Source of the DNA: Linnemannia schmuckeri
Lineage: Eukaryota; Mortierellomycota; Mortierellomycetes; Mortierellales; Mortierellaceae
NCBI GenBank assembly: GCA_029449235.1
Contig: JANATG010000005.1
Location: 62,001-126,000 of the forward strand
Direction: 5' to 3'
Length of the DNA stretch: 64,000 nt
The translations under genes were made by a program, and so were the position numbers. Positions 1-10,912 of the stretch are shown here, piece by piece (position 1 is the first letter of the stretch; each line of letters begins with the position of its first letter). The notes below the pieces were generated by a model. That model saw only the letters and a list, made by a program, of their open reading frames with translations, was not told the origin of the DNA and searched no databases.

Positions 1-2794
1 AAATGACCAGCGTGGCGGCATCGTTCAGGATACAGATGAGAATCAGCAGGATAGGCTTCATGTGCCATTGGAGCGCCATGGTAATGCAGAAGAAGAACAT
101 CAAGAAGTGCACAGTCGATGTAATACGGTAAAGGGCATAAGAACGCATACGCTGGAAGATGGCACGGGAGGTCATCAAACCATCGACAATGGTTGACAGA
201 CCGGGGGCAAGTAAGACAATATCAGCAGCAGAGCGGGCAGCATCCGTGCATCCGTGGACAGCAATACCAACGTTGGCCTTCTTGAGAGCGGGGGCATCGT
301 TGACACCGTCACCGGTCATTCCGACAAGAATACCACGGTTCTGGAGCAGTTCAACGACACGGTACTTGTGTTCGGGAATGACCTGAGCGAAACCATCGGC
401 GCGGATACAGTGCTCGGTAATCTCCTCGTCCGATTTGTCAGCATCGACCAAGTGTCCGGCATCCAGAATGACACGTCCCATACCGAGACGGTGGGCGACC
501 TCCTTGGCGATAATCTGTTGGTCTCCAGTAATCATCTTGACATCGACTCCCATATCATTGCAGCGGCGGATGGTATCTCCAGAGTCGGGGCGAGGGGGGT
601 CAATCAGGGAGATCATTCCAACGAGCTCGTATTCCTCGAGGGAGCCATGCTTGGTGCGAGCAACGCCCAGGGCACGGAGCCCACGTTTGGCAAGAGCGTT
701 GACAGCACGGGCAGCATCATCATCGCCGCCGACAAGACGGATAATAACCTGAGGTGCACCCTTGGCGACCTTGAAGGATTCCTGGGAGTTCAAGTCCATG
801 ACGGTGGCCTGGGTCATCTTGGTAGCAGGGTTGAAGGGCAAGAATGAAGTCACCTTGTAGCCGGGGACGTCGTGCTTGTGGGTGCGATCCTTAAGGATCT
901 CGAGCTGCTCCTCGGCGGCGGTACGGACAGCGAATTCAATGGGGTCGTTTGCACCGGGCTCAGCAGCGAGGTACGAGTACAGGAGAATATCTTCTGAAGT
1001 GTAGTTATTGGTCAGGTAAGGCTCATCAAAGGTCAATTCGTTGAGTGTCAGAGTACCGGTCTTGTCGGAGCAGAGCACAGAGACAGAGGCCATCTCCTCG
1101 ACGGCTGTCAGGCGCTTAACAATAACCTTCCGGAGGGCGAGTTCTTTGGCACCCATGGCCATGGTGACGGACATGACAGTGGGAAGACCGACGGGGATGG
1201 CAGCAATGGTCAACACGAGAACCCGCTCGAGCACCTTCTTGAAGGCACCTTCAGGGGTGCCGCGGTTGACAACCAAGAGATAGATGAGAATGATGAGGAC
1301 CAGGACGACCGTAATGAGAATCAAAAAGTTACCGATCCGGTTAATGATCTTTTGGAAGTGACCCTCCTCAGTAGCGACGGCCATTAGACCAGCAGCACGA
1401 CCAATAAAAGTGTCACCTCCGGTCTTGGTAACGACAGCCATCTGTTGACCCTGCTTAACAATCGAGGACGAGTAGACGGTGGCACCCTTGTTCTTAGACA
1501 AAGGAAGTGACTCTCCCGTCAAGGCAGATTGATCGACCTGGAGATCACCCTCAGTGGCCTCACCGGTAGCACCGATACCAAGAAGACGACCATCTGCGGG
1601 GATAATGTCTCCTAGACGAAGAACAATCACATCACCAGGAACCAGTTCGGAGGTGTCGAGTTCGACTAAGTGTCCATTACGCCAACAGCGGGTCTTGAGG
1701 GCAAGGGTCTGTTTGAGGGCATCTAGCGCAGACTCGGCCTTAGCTTCCTCGACGAATCCGATTGTCGCGTTAATGAATAGCAAGGCCAGAATAATACCAA
1801 AATCCGCCCAATCCTGTCATTATTTTTTTCATCAAAGTCAAGTAGATGGGTTAGTTTAGGTATTCAATATGATGATCGCGTTGCAACAACACCAAAAGGC
1901 TTTGGGCAGAGAGTACAACATCCAATGCATCCCAGATCGACCCCGCGATCCTATGCACGTGCCACCACTCCGCGCGCTTGTCCTTTCCTGCCTGTCAGCT
2001 AATATCGGTCTAAAATGAACTCTGTTTTCCACTTTTTAAATACCAGGAGGCGCCTTGTTCTTTTAAGAAAGATATAGATGTGTAAACGGCAGGAGGGCTG
2101 ATAGCATGTTATGGAGAGCATAGAATCATCCGGCATGGAGAGCAGAAAGAAAGTACACCCAAGCGGGAGACAATGAAAACGTGGAGAACCACAGAAACTG
2201 GTTACCCAGAGAGAACACAAAGCTGGCTTTCCAGTTCCAGAAAGTAGAGTAAAGTAAAGAACAGCAAAAGAAATCAGTGCAGAATGGAAAGAAAATGAAG
2301 GAAAAAAAGGAAAAAGAAATGAAAACAAGCAGCAGGCAAAAACTACCCAGATGTGCAAAAAAAAAAGGGGGAGACACGAGACAAGAGTCATCTAGACAGA
2401 TATGAAGAAAAAAAACAAGACTTACACCGACGACGGCAGCGCAAATGACAGCAATTTCGATAAGGTAGGCAATGGCACCGGTAAAGTATCCCAAGAACTT
2501 GAGGATAGGATGCCGCTTCTTCTCAATTAGCTCGTTACGACCAAAGGTCTCGCGGCGCCTTGCAACCTCGTCGTCCGAGAGACCCTGGAGTGGATCCGTG
2601 TGGAGAAGGGTCTCGAGTTCTGGCGAGATTTCTTCGACGTGTTCATGATGGACCTGTTCTTCAATCTCGACGTTGCCGACTTTGCCTTCTTTTCCGGCTC
2701 CTCCTGCTGGTTCTCCTACTGGTGATGATGCTGCTGCTGGTGGTGGTGGAAATGGAGGTTGACCCTGTGTTTGGATCTCGGTTTTTTCGTTCAT
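1..2794 (-). CDS. PMA1: Plasma-membrane P3A-type H+-ATPase (3'-truncated by window edge)
   Basis: Proton pump that hydrolyses ATP to energise the plasma membrane. Two exons are visible: 2426..2794 and 1..1813, joined by a 612 bp GT-AG intron (donor GTAAGT at 2425). About 727 residues can be read. The N-terminus has a proline-rich cytosolic tail, then the cation-ATPase N-domain and the first membrane hairpin, ending exon 1 at ..ICAAVVG. Exon 2 opens with DWADFGIILALLFINATIGF. The actuator motif LTGES, the PVGLP helix-4 motif, the phosphorylation loop CSDKTGTLT (Asp373) and the hinge GDGVNDAP are all present. The C-terminal membrane helices lie beyond the edge. The core (AAIPVGLPTVMSVTMAMG, CSDKTGTLTLNEL) looks closer to protist and plant pumps than to yeast Pma1; that comparison is from memory. 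Start chosen at the only ATG ahead of the conserved N-domain. Family assignment is very secure. Confidence 0.95.
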
Positions 2795-4068
2795 ATCTGT
2801 TTGTTTTTGGTATAGGTAAGGATAGACGTGTGTAGGTTAGATGACAGTTGATTTCGGCGGTCAAGTCAGTCAGTTTGGAAGGGAAAGTAGAACAAGTTGA
2901 AGGAAGAGGGGAGGGTTGCGATTGATTCGTGGTGAATGGGTGATGTGCTGTGATATGAACGATTTTGCACCTTCAAAAGAACCACCAGTCTCTTAATAAT
3001 AGAATGTAAAAATGTACCAGTGGATGATGGTGGAGGGTGATTGTTGTTGGAGTGGAAAAAAGGACTGATTGCTTTGAATAAAGAGAAAAGATTGGAAATG
3101 TGGATGACAAAGACAATTGACAAGAGAGAGAGGGTAAAGAAAAAGAGAAAAGAAAAAGATTAAGAAAAAGATAAACGATAGTATTATAAGTAGAAAATTG
3201 AGGATACAAATACGGAGTGAAAGGGATTGTTCGAAATGGGGCGGGTCTTTTTATGTTCTCAGATAAAAAAAAAAAAAAAAAGGTTGTTGATCTGGATATT
3301 GAGGAGATCGAGTTATCGCAAGGAGGAGAGAAGGGAAGAAGGGAAAGAGGGGGGGGGGGACAAAGAAGGAGGAAGAGAATATGGAGATGAAAAGGGCACA
3401 GCATAAAATGGCGTCGGGGCACTGGGCTCCTCATTTGGTAATGGCCTCAATTCGATACTCTTTACTCGTTACACCCTTTTTCCATAGAACAAAAAAAAAC
3501 CCCCCAAGAAGCGGACTATAGTCAGGATGAGCTCTAATGCTAATGATGACGACCAGGATTGGATGGGGGATTTAGATACGGGCGGGTGGGATGAACGGCA
3601 AAGGAGATAAAGACAAGCGTTTTGCCGAAGGGTTTTGGCCATGATGGAATACAAAGAAATAGTGACTTTCGCGCTCTGGTAGGAACTAGAACAAAGTACA
3701 GTTACACCTCTTCTTTTTTTTTCGTTCTTTTGTTTACAATTCTGCTTTTCTTTGATTACTGTGCTCGTTGATCTCTTCCTTACCCCTGCTGTTAGTTTGG
3801 AAAGGATAGAAAGGAAAGAGAAGGGGGATGACAAGCAAGTATGAAATGCGTGTGGAGCAAGTGTGGTGTATGTCATACCAAGTAAAAGCCGTTACTCCAC
3901 TCTTCACTGTTCAAGCATTGCAGCAAAAAGATGAAGATCAAGTGGTTTTCGTTTGCCTCGTTGACGTATTCTCCTTTATTTTCTTTTTCTTCTTGTTCGC
4001 ACATCACCATCACATAAACAACGGGCGGAGAAGTTCGTGGTTGTGCCGGAAAGTTGGGTCAGAGAATG

Positions 4069-4099
<31 letters not shown>

Positions 4100-4361
4100 T
4101 TAAGCAATGGAAGGAAAGAGGCGAAAGAAGGAAAGGAACATACAAAGTAGAGAGGAAAAGTGGATATGCGCACTAATGTATAGCAGGCAGTAAAAACGTT
4201 GAACAAACCTTTTTTTTTATTTTATTATCGCTGTATGCTGTTTTGGCTGTTTTGACTGCTTTGACAATAATAATGTAGGTAGGAATAGCGAAAAAGTAAG
4301 ATTGTGAGAAAGTAGAAAGTCAAGAAGGACAGCAGGAAGGAAAACAGAATGAAGGAGGAAG

Positions 4362-4393
<32 letters not shown>

Positions 4394-5248
4394 TTGCGCT
4401 CTGTTTGTTGTCAATTGTTTTTTGTTTGTTGCTCCTCCCGACTCCCTCCCTCACTTTAGCGTACGTTTCGTACCTCCTTTACCCTTTTTGGAGACCAACT
4501 CCACTCGTTGTATCCCAACTTGTTCAACCCTCCCTTTCCCTTACACCCATGAACTCGTGCTTATTTTCTTTTTTTTTTCTTTTTTTTTCTCCCCTCTTTT
4601 TGGCCTTTACGCCACGAAATCTTTCTGCGCGTCAGGATTCGCTGGTGATTCGTTTAAAGGTGAAACATGGCCAACAAGAGCCCATGCACCCTCCTCTGTT
4701 CAACGCAAAGAACTCACTCCGAAACCACCACCGCGTGTCCGCCTGCCTGGCCTACCTCCTTCCATCTTCAATTCATCGGATAGTGTTGATGGTGAAGGGG
4801 GGTCTGTGATGGGTCTGGAACGGATAGTGTGTCCCTGCCATTCATTTCTCTCCTTCAATTAGCCTATCATTGCCATGACTTGCTTGTTTAATTGCTTGAC
4901 ATGCACACAAACACATGCAAGGAGTACAAGCAAATCGAATCTCAAGTAACAGAATAAAAAAGACGCCATTCTGGGAACAAAAAAAAATCTTGAGAAAGGG
5001 GAAAGCAACGAATGATACCATGTCGCAACAGACATACATAGAAACCGATATAAAAAAGGAGCCATGGCGGTCTTTCTCCATCGGAATCCAGGTAGCTATT
5101 TTATTAGATCGTCCTTCTTTTCTTATTCTTTGTCTTTGTCTATCTCATCTATCGCAAGACACAAGAAAAACGAGCGGATTCCAAAAGGCAACTTGAACCA
5201 TCGATGCTGATCTAAAAGACTGGACATGACCCCTTAAACTGACCCGAA
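2795..5248. other. Long non-coding block upstream of the H+-ATPase
   Basis: This 2.45 kb lies between the H+-ATPase start and the stop of the next minus-strand gene. It probably holds the pump's promoter and leader. I see only low-complexity purine/pyrimidine tracts and long A runs near 3267-3283, 4069-4097 and 4362-4387. Open frames here are repetitive (poly-Phe, poly-Lys) and show no family resemblance, so I call no gene. Confidence 0.6.
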
Positions 5249-7198
5249 TCAAGCTGTGTACGATAAGGACAAGCTTGCAAGCGGGTCCGTCTCTATATCA
5301 ACCGACCCATCCTGAGCTCCTTCGATCGACGACGTGTCCGAATGAGATGTAGAGTCTAGGCCATTAAGATAGGTTGGACGCGACAAGGAAGACGAAGATG
5401 ACCCAGAGTATGAGGGAGAGGTGCTGGTAGACACGAGAGACGAATGGCTAGATACGTTGGGAGGTGATGTCATGGGGGACCTGTTGCTTGGGCCGGCCGA
5501 ATCCAAGGCTTCCTCATACGTCGGTGGAAAGTCTGCTATCGAAGGAGACGAAGTCGGTGGTACTGGTTCCTGTTTCACCAAACGATGGATGTTGATCGAC
5601 GACGACGGATGGAGTAACATGTGCTCGGGTATGGACTGTTGTGGGGGTGGTAGTGGTGCAGGGGCCAAGTTTGAGTTGGTTGGTGCGCTGCCAATTTCGT
5701 CTCCAGAATGATTTTCTGTTCTTGTAGTTGTGGTTGTTGCTGGGGGTATAGTTGTGAGGGGTGACAACGAACGGGGCTCGAGGTTGGTGGAGCAAAAGGC
5801 AGAGGAGGAGGATGTCGAGGCAGGCTGCTCGTCCAATGAGATAAACGGGATCGAGACCTCTGAAGAGGTGGGCGAAGTCAGGATAATGACAGGGAACCCG
5901 TCCTTGCTCCGTTCCTTGCTAAAGTCAGATAAATCCCAGTCATAGTCATAGTTCGATGATCGGGTCGAGGGCGTTTTTTGAAGAGAGGGATCCTTGCCAC
6001 TGCGAGAGTGAGAAAATTGGTACACTCGTGGTTTGGAGGATGTGCCTCCTGAACTGGAGTGCTTGGTCAAGAGACGGACCAGACTGAACCCTCCAGCACG
6101 AGACTCGCTTGCCTTTGCAGAGGAAAGGAGGGCGCTCATTTCTGGCCCTGCAGGAGAAATTCGAGTAAATGTCGAAAGGGTTGCTGTGTTGTGGTCCGAT
6201 AGCATGTGCTGTGCCTGGACCGACTGTTGCTGCTGTTGCTGTTGCTGTTGTTGGTGTTGTTGCTGGGGCTGAAGGCGATGCTGCATCTGCGGTTGCTGCT
6301 GCTGTTGCTGTTGTGGCTGCTGTGGTCGCTGTTGCTGCATTGGCAATTGAGTCCTTTCAGCAGCAGACTTTCGCCGAGCCTTGATCAAACAAAAACCGAG
6401 AGTGAAGACGGCCAACGCCACGGCGACGGCGATAAAGGCAATGAGGACCTTTTCAGACGAGGCCATTTTGGGTGAGTCCCTCGGGTTGTTGGCGTTTGAA
6501 GGCGAATTGGAAGAGCCACCAATGCCTGTGTCCGCTTCGAGAGGCAAGGAGTTTACTGGAAAGGTGTTGGCGTCTTGTTGCGAGACTTGATCATTGTTTT
6601 GTTGTTCACTTGCAGCTATGGTCTGCCTTTTGGCAAGTTGGCGTTGAGGTTGCTGTTGCGTTGTGATTTGTTGATGACGATGATGATGGTCTTGTGGCGT
6701 TAAGGAGCAGCTGCAGCTCAGCGAAGAAACGACTAGTCGTTGCTCTTGCTGTTGGTTGCAAGGAGGGTATACAGGTGGTGACAGCGAAGAAGATGGAGAT
6801 GTTGATGATAGTGCTGTTGAGCCATTGACAGATAGCTCTTGTTCCTGCTGCGACTGCCCCCGCCCCTGTCGTTGTCGTTGTTGCCGTTGCTGGCGAGCTA
6901 GTCGTTGCCGTTGAAGTATGCGTTGAGAGGGGGCGGTTTGTGAGCAGAATGAGCGAGGAGCAAGCGGAGACGATAGTTGTACAATTGTTGTTGTTGTTGT
7001 TGAGAGAAAGGTAGAGGCAGAGACGTTGTTGTTGTTTGAGGCGAGGATGAGGCAGAGGGCAGCGATGAGGAATGAGGAAGGGATCGGGGTTGAGCGAGTC
7101 CTTGCTGTGCTTTTTGGGGCTGTTTGGGTCGAGGAGAATGTAGCATTTGTTGTTGTTATTATTGCTGTTTGTGTTGAGCGAGGACGAGTGGAGATCAT
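5249..7198 (-). CDS. Single-pass membrane protein with polyQ tract and PPxY motif, function unknown
   Basis: An unspliced 649-residue frame with ATG at 7198. Residues 42-54 are hydrophobic (SFLIAALCLILAS) and may be a signal sequence behind an unusually long polar N-region. Residues 60-240 are Ser/Thr/Gln-rich, as expected for a glycosylated exterior. One clear membrane helix spans 251-272 (VLIAFIAVAVALAVFTLGFC), followed by a basic stop-transfer segment KARRKS. The cytosolic side carries a Gln-rich stretch (about 288-330), a long Ser/Thr/Pro-rich region and the motif DFPPTYEEALD near 556-566. PPxY motifs recruit WW domains of Rsp5/Nedd4 ubiquitin ligases, so this could be a cargo or adaptor for endocytic sorting; that role is inference. 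The architecture recalls fungal wall-stress sensors (Wsc/Mid2-like), but I see no cysteine-rich WSC domain. I do not recognise an orthologue. Confidence 0.75.
   Translation of the reverse strand: MISTRPRSTQTAIITTTNATFSSTQTAPKSTARTRSTPIPSSFLIAALCLILASNNNNVSASTFLSTTTTTIVQLSSPLAPRSFCSQTAPSQRILQRQRLARQQRQQRQRQGRGQSQQEQELSVNGSTALSSTSPSSSLSPPVYPPCNQQQEQRLVVSSLSCSCSLTPQDHHHRHQQITTQQQPQRQLAKRQTIAASEQQNNDQVSQQDANTFPVNSLPLEADTGIGGSSNSPSNANNPRDSPKMASSEKVLIAFIAVAVALAVFTLGFCLIKARRKSAAERTQLPMQQQRPQQPQQQQQQQPQMQHRLQPQQQHQQQQQQQQQQSVQAQHMLSDHNTATLSTFTRISPAGPEMSALLSSAKASESRAGGFSLVRLLTKHSSSGGTSSKPRVYQFSHSRSGKDPSLQKTPSTRSSNYDYDWDLSDFSKERSKDGFPVIILTSPTSSEVSIPFISLDEQPASTSSSSAFCSTNLEPRSLSPLTTIPPATTTTTRTENHSGDEIGSAPTNSNLAPAPLPPPQQSIPEHMLLHPSSSINIHRLVKQEPVPPTSSPSIADFPPTYEEALDSAGPSNRSPMTSPPNVSSHSSLVSTSTSPSYSGSSSSSLSRPTYLNGLDSTSHSDTSSIEGAQDGSVDIETDPLASLSLSYTA
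6216..6345 (-). repeat. CAG/CAA repeat encoding polyglutamine
   Basis: A trinucleotide-rich stretch encodes about 40 mostly Gln residues just inside the membrane in the PPxY protein. It is interrupted by Pro, His and Met codons, so it is an old, impure repeat. It creates long spurious Leu-, Ala- and Cys-rich frames on the plus strand. Confidence 0.8.
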
Positions 7199-7698
7199 TG
7201 TGAATCAAGAGTTGGATTTAGTGGTAATAGTAAAAGAAGGATACAATGTGTTGTGCGTTGGTGGAGTGTGGTTGTTGTTGTCGTTATGGGATGAAGAACG
7301 AAGAGGAAGAAGGCCTTTGAGGAATGAAAGAACAAAGAAACAGAGAGGACAGAGAAGGAGTGGAGTGGAGTGGAGAGGGGAGGAGAAGACAGTGGTGGGT
7401 GGAGGGTGCGCCAAAGGGGAATAAAACAACGAAAGTACAAAATTTAATTAAAAATAACATGGATAATAATAATGATGGTCAGGTGAGTGATTGCCCTTGC
7501 AATGGGATGGGCGATCATCATGAACAAGAATCGATTCCCGGGTGGAGCAAGCCATTTTTGGTGTCACTCACCACTTATGTCACTCATGTCTGATCTGTTT
7601 GACTTTGATCCACTCCACGCACGACACTTGCAGGTTCAGGCTCAGGGGCAAGCAGGCAGAAAAATGACACATCCATGAAGATGTGTCGCGTCTGCCCG

Positions 7699-7730
<32 letters not shown>

Positions 7731-7930
7731 CTTTATTTTTTCTTGTTGTTCTCTTCCTTTTTGTTTTTGTTTCTTTTTCCCGCTGACTCTCTTTTCACTC
7801 GTTCCTTATCCTCTCAGTTTCCCTATTCCTCCTCTTTCTCTTTCTCTTTCTCTTTCTCTTTCTCTCTCTCTCCTTCTCTGTCTCTATCCCTCCTCTTTCC
7901 ATTCACATACCTATTCATAATATCAAAACC
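7199..7930. promoter_or_regulatory. Divergent promoter region with T tract and CTTT/CT microsatellite
   Basis: This 732 bp separates the PPxY membrane protein (-) from the mitochondrial carrier (+). It contains a T run of about 30 at 7700-7730, then a pyrimidine tract with TTTCTC repeats (about 7820-7880) ending 50 bp before the carrier ATG. Pyrimidine-rich leaders directly upstream of starts recur across this window. No TATA box or named factor site stands out. Confidence 0.45.
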
Positions 7931-10546
7931 ATGGCACAGACACAAGAACAGGCTGCCGCCGCCAAAACCAGCAAGTAACGACCCACCCTCTTACTCACTC
8001 TCTTTTTTTCTAACTCACAACCAGAGCCGCACATGCTTGTACTCTCAGACAAGACAACGAAGCACCTATAGCAAAACAAAACAAACACAAACTCATGGAG
8101 ACACAATCAGTGACACTCATCATCCTTGCTGACATCTCATTTGCATTCTCATACTTCTTTATGATGCAGATTCGCACAGAAGCTCGGCGCTGGTGCTGTT
8201 GCTGGTATCACCGGTGTGCTGATTGTCTACCCTCTTGACATGGTCAAGACAAGGTCAGTCATGATATTCCATCTCATCTTTCTCTACTATTATTGCGCTC
8301 TTGCGTTGATATTTTTTTTTAAAAAAAAGGCAATTAGACATTGAAGAAGTCGTGACCATGGATTGACTCATCCTTTTACTTTTTCTTTAATTATCAACTG
8401 GTAGATTGCAGAATCAGAAGAGGGATGTCGCTGGCAAGTTGCAGTACCGAGGAGGGTAAGCGGCCTTTCTGCCTATTTTTTTTTTTTTTTTGTTCGTTTT
8501 GTTCCTCAAGGGATCGATTTTATCAGGATACATATTTATTCACAATTCACGGGAGGAAAAACATACAGGGCCGTTGGACAAACAGTAACACAACTCTGGA
8601 ATAACTCAGCAGCAAAGGAGGTGGAACGGGACAGTCAGACATTCAGACAGAGTGGACCCACGGATACAGCCGGCCATTTTACCCGGCAAGAAACAGAAGG
8701 AACAAGGAACAGCAACCGTGAGGGAGAACTATGGCCAAATGGAGTCGAAGCGTGAGAAGGCAAGACCTCTGCCAAAGACATCATTTGCACTGCATGCCCC
8801 ATCACAAGCTGAGCTCGGTCTTCACCAATCCGGACTAGTCTTTGTCTTTGTCTTTTATTTGTGTTTTGCTCCTCTCTTTCTTTACTTCTCCACAACCCAA
8901 CACAACTCAACTCAACCCAACAACAGAGTAACAAACAACCTATTTTGGCCTTTGTGGGCAATTCGGCAGAAAAATACCTCAAGGATACCCACTCTGGATA
9001 TATGAAAGACAAAAACTTTTTTTTCGGGCATCCCTTTGTTTACCTTGACTTTCCCCTCAACCCCACACACAAATCCTTTTACAGACAAAGGGCTCTCTTC
9101 GATCCCCCATCCCCCGTCTCTTCTTTCTCTTCAAACCATCAACGGACGCAAAATGGTTGCCATTCGTTCGACAGGAATGCAGGAAACACGGAACAACAAC
9201 CATAACATCAATACCAAATCGCACCACAAGACACAGGATATACCCATAAATAAAAAAGATGGGCCCTCCACTTTCTAAAAGATCTGATCCGGAAAGTGAA
9301 AAAAGGGAAAAAATGACTCGTCTGGCTGACCCATGACTATATCCTCTCTCGCTCTCTCTTCCTCATCCTTTTCCATGCATGCATTTAATCTCACAGTCTG
9401 GACTGCTTCCGCCAGGTCATCGCAAAAGAGGGTGCTCGCGGTCTGTACCGTGGTATTGTCCCAAACTTGATCGGAATCACCCCAGAAAAGGCTATCAAGT
9501 TGGCCGTCAACGACTTTTCGCGCGAGTACTGGGCTGAGCGCACCAAGGTCTCGGAGGACAAGCTGCCTATCCAGTACGGCATGTTGGCCGGTGCCACTGC
9601 CGGATTCTGTCAGGTCATCGCCACCAACCCCATGGAGATCGTCAAGATTCAAATGCAGGTTGCCGGCGCACAAAAGCTCGCTCCAGGAGAACAGCGTCCT
9701 ACCGCTATGGGCATCGTCCGCAACCTTGGTCTCCGCGGACTCTACCGCGGCACCCCCGCCACCCTGATGAGGTATACCTTCATGGATATGACAATTTTTA
9801 AGCATTCAAGGCTTCAAGGCGCTATTCAACTCAGCTTATTAAATAATTCGCTCGCTCTTTTCTTTCGCTTTCAATAGAGATGTGCCATTCTCGATTCTCT
9901 TTTTCCCTCTCAACTCATTCCTCAAGCTCCAGGGCGCGGATGAGGACGGGAAGACTTCTTTCTCTGTCATTTTGGGCGCAGGTCTCGTTGCTGGTGTCGT
10001 TGCTGCATCTGCTGTTACCCCCGCCGATGGTAAGAATGAAGCCTGCTATCGTATCTCAAGAATTAGGTGAACGCTACTTTCGACGCTATCCATTCATTCA
10101 CTGACGCCTTCTTTTTACAACACTTGTCATCATTCGAACTCCTCTCGCCTCTCAGTGATCAAGACAAGACTCCAGGTCGCCCGCAAGCCTGGTGATCCTG
10201 TCTACCGCGGCATTGTTGACTGCTTCCAGCACATCGTCAAGAACGAGGGCCCTGCTGCTCTGTTCAAGGGCGTCGTTCCAAGATCTCTTATTGTCGCTGT
10301 AAGTACCAAACAATACATGAAGCACAAATGTTGGTTGAGATTCTCCCTTTTTATCCCCCCTTTTTGGCTTAGCAAGAAACTAATCTTCTTATGTTCATTG
10401 TCTTGATGTATACGACTTAGCCCATGTTTGCTATTGCGCTGGCTGTGTATGAGCTCCAGCAGCGTATCCTGGCCCCCGCTGTGGTTGAGCTGGGGTCCAC
10501 GCACACGACAACAAATGCACCCGTCATGATGTTAGACAAGAAATAA
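7931..10546 (+). CDS. Mitochondrial carrier, glutamate-carrier type (SLC25A22/A18-like)
   Basis: Inner-membrane solute carrier, probably moving glutamate with a proton. Seven exons: 7931..7974, 8170..8253, 8405..8455, 9397..9771, 9878..10029, 10156..10298, 10421..10546, giving 324 residues. Three tandem carrier repeats show the signature helices PLDMVKTR, PMEIVKIQ and PADVIKTR. The phrases GIVPNLIGITPEKAIKLAVN and FNPMEIVK-like ATNPMEIVKIQMQ match the glutamate-carrier/aspartate-glutamate-carrier branch. There are no N-terminal EF-hands, so it is not a full aspartate/glutamate carrier. Length is typical of the family (about 300). The ATG at 7931 opens a short Ala/Gln-rich tail before FAQKLGAGAVAG. 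Intron 3 is long (941 bp) with no gene I can see inside it. The substrate is inferred from sequence only; another amino-acid or dicarboxylate carrier is possible. Confidence 0.88.
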
Positions 10547-10912
10547 TCACTCCTTCTGTCGTCCTTCATTTCCTTTTCTTTCTTTCTTGCATTTTTTGTC
10601 TTTTCCCCCTCTTCTTGCAATGAGCAGGAAAAGTACCCTTTCTTGCCTCCTGTATTATTTTTGTTGTTTCCCTTCAAAACCATAGACCGGTCAGTTATGC
10701 CCCTCATTGATACAATCCCGTACATTTCGACCAATACCTCATTTGTAGACTACTAAAAGATGATGACCTCTTTCCCTATCCAATGCTTACTTGCATTTTT
10801 ACGTGGATATCCTCCATGCCCATTGTACTGTGGCTATGATGTGTTCCGTGCGTGACCGAAAGTGGCGTATTGCGGGGATGTTTATTGTTTTTGTCGTTAT
10901 TTCGAAACCATT
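10547..10912. other. Convergent 3' region
   Basis: 366 bp between the stops of the carrier (+) and NIPSNAP (-). It should hold both 3' UTRs and polyadenylation signals. No other structure recognised. Confidence 0.5.

Noticed and set aside
2126..2794. 222-codon unspliced reading of the H+-ATPase N-terminus
   Set aside because: After AAVVG the frame runs into an intron and turns into Phe/Ser/Leu low-complexity sequence. The GTAAGT donor and the downstream DWADFG exon explain it.
4405..4862. Overlapping plus-strand frames of 134 and 146 codons
   Set aside because: Poly-Phe and Ser/Pro-rich, no homology visible; both follow a long A run and have no supporting signals.
9275..9805. 176-codon minus-strand frame over the carrier gene
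   Set aside because: Antisense shadow of the 375-nt carrier exon; no family resemblance.
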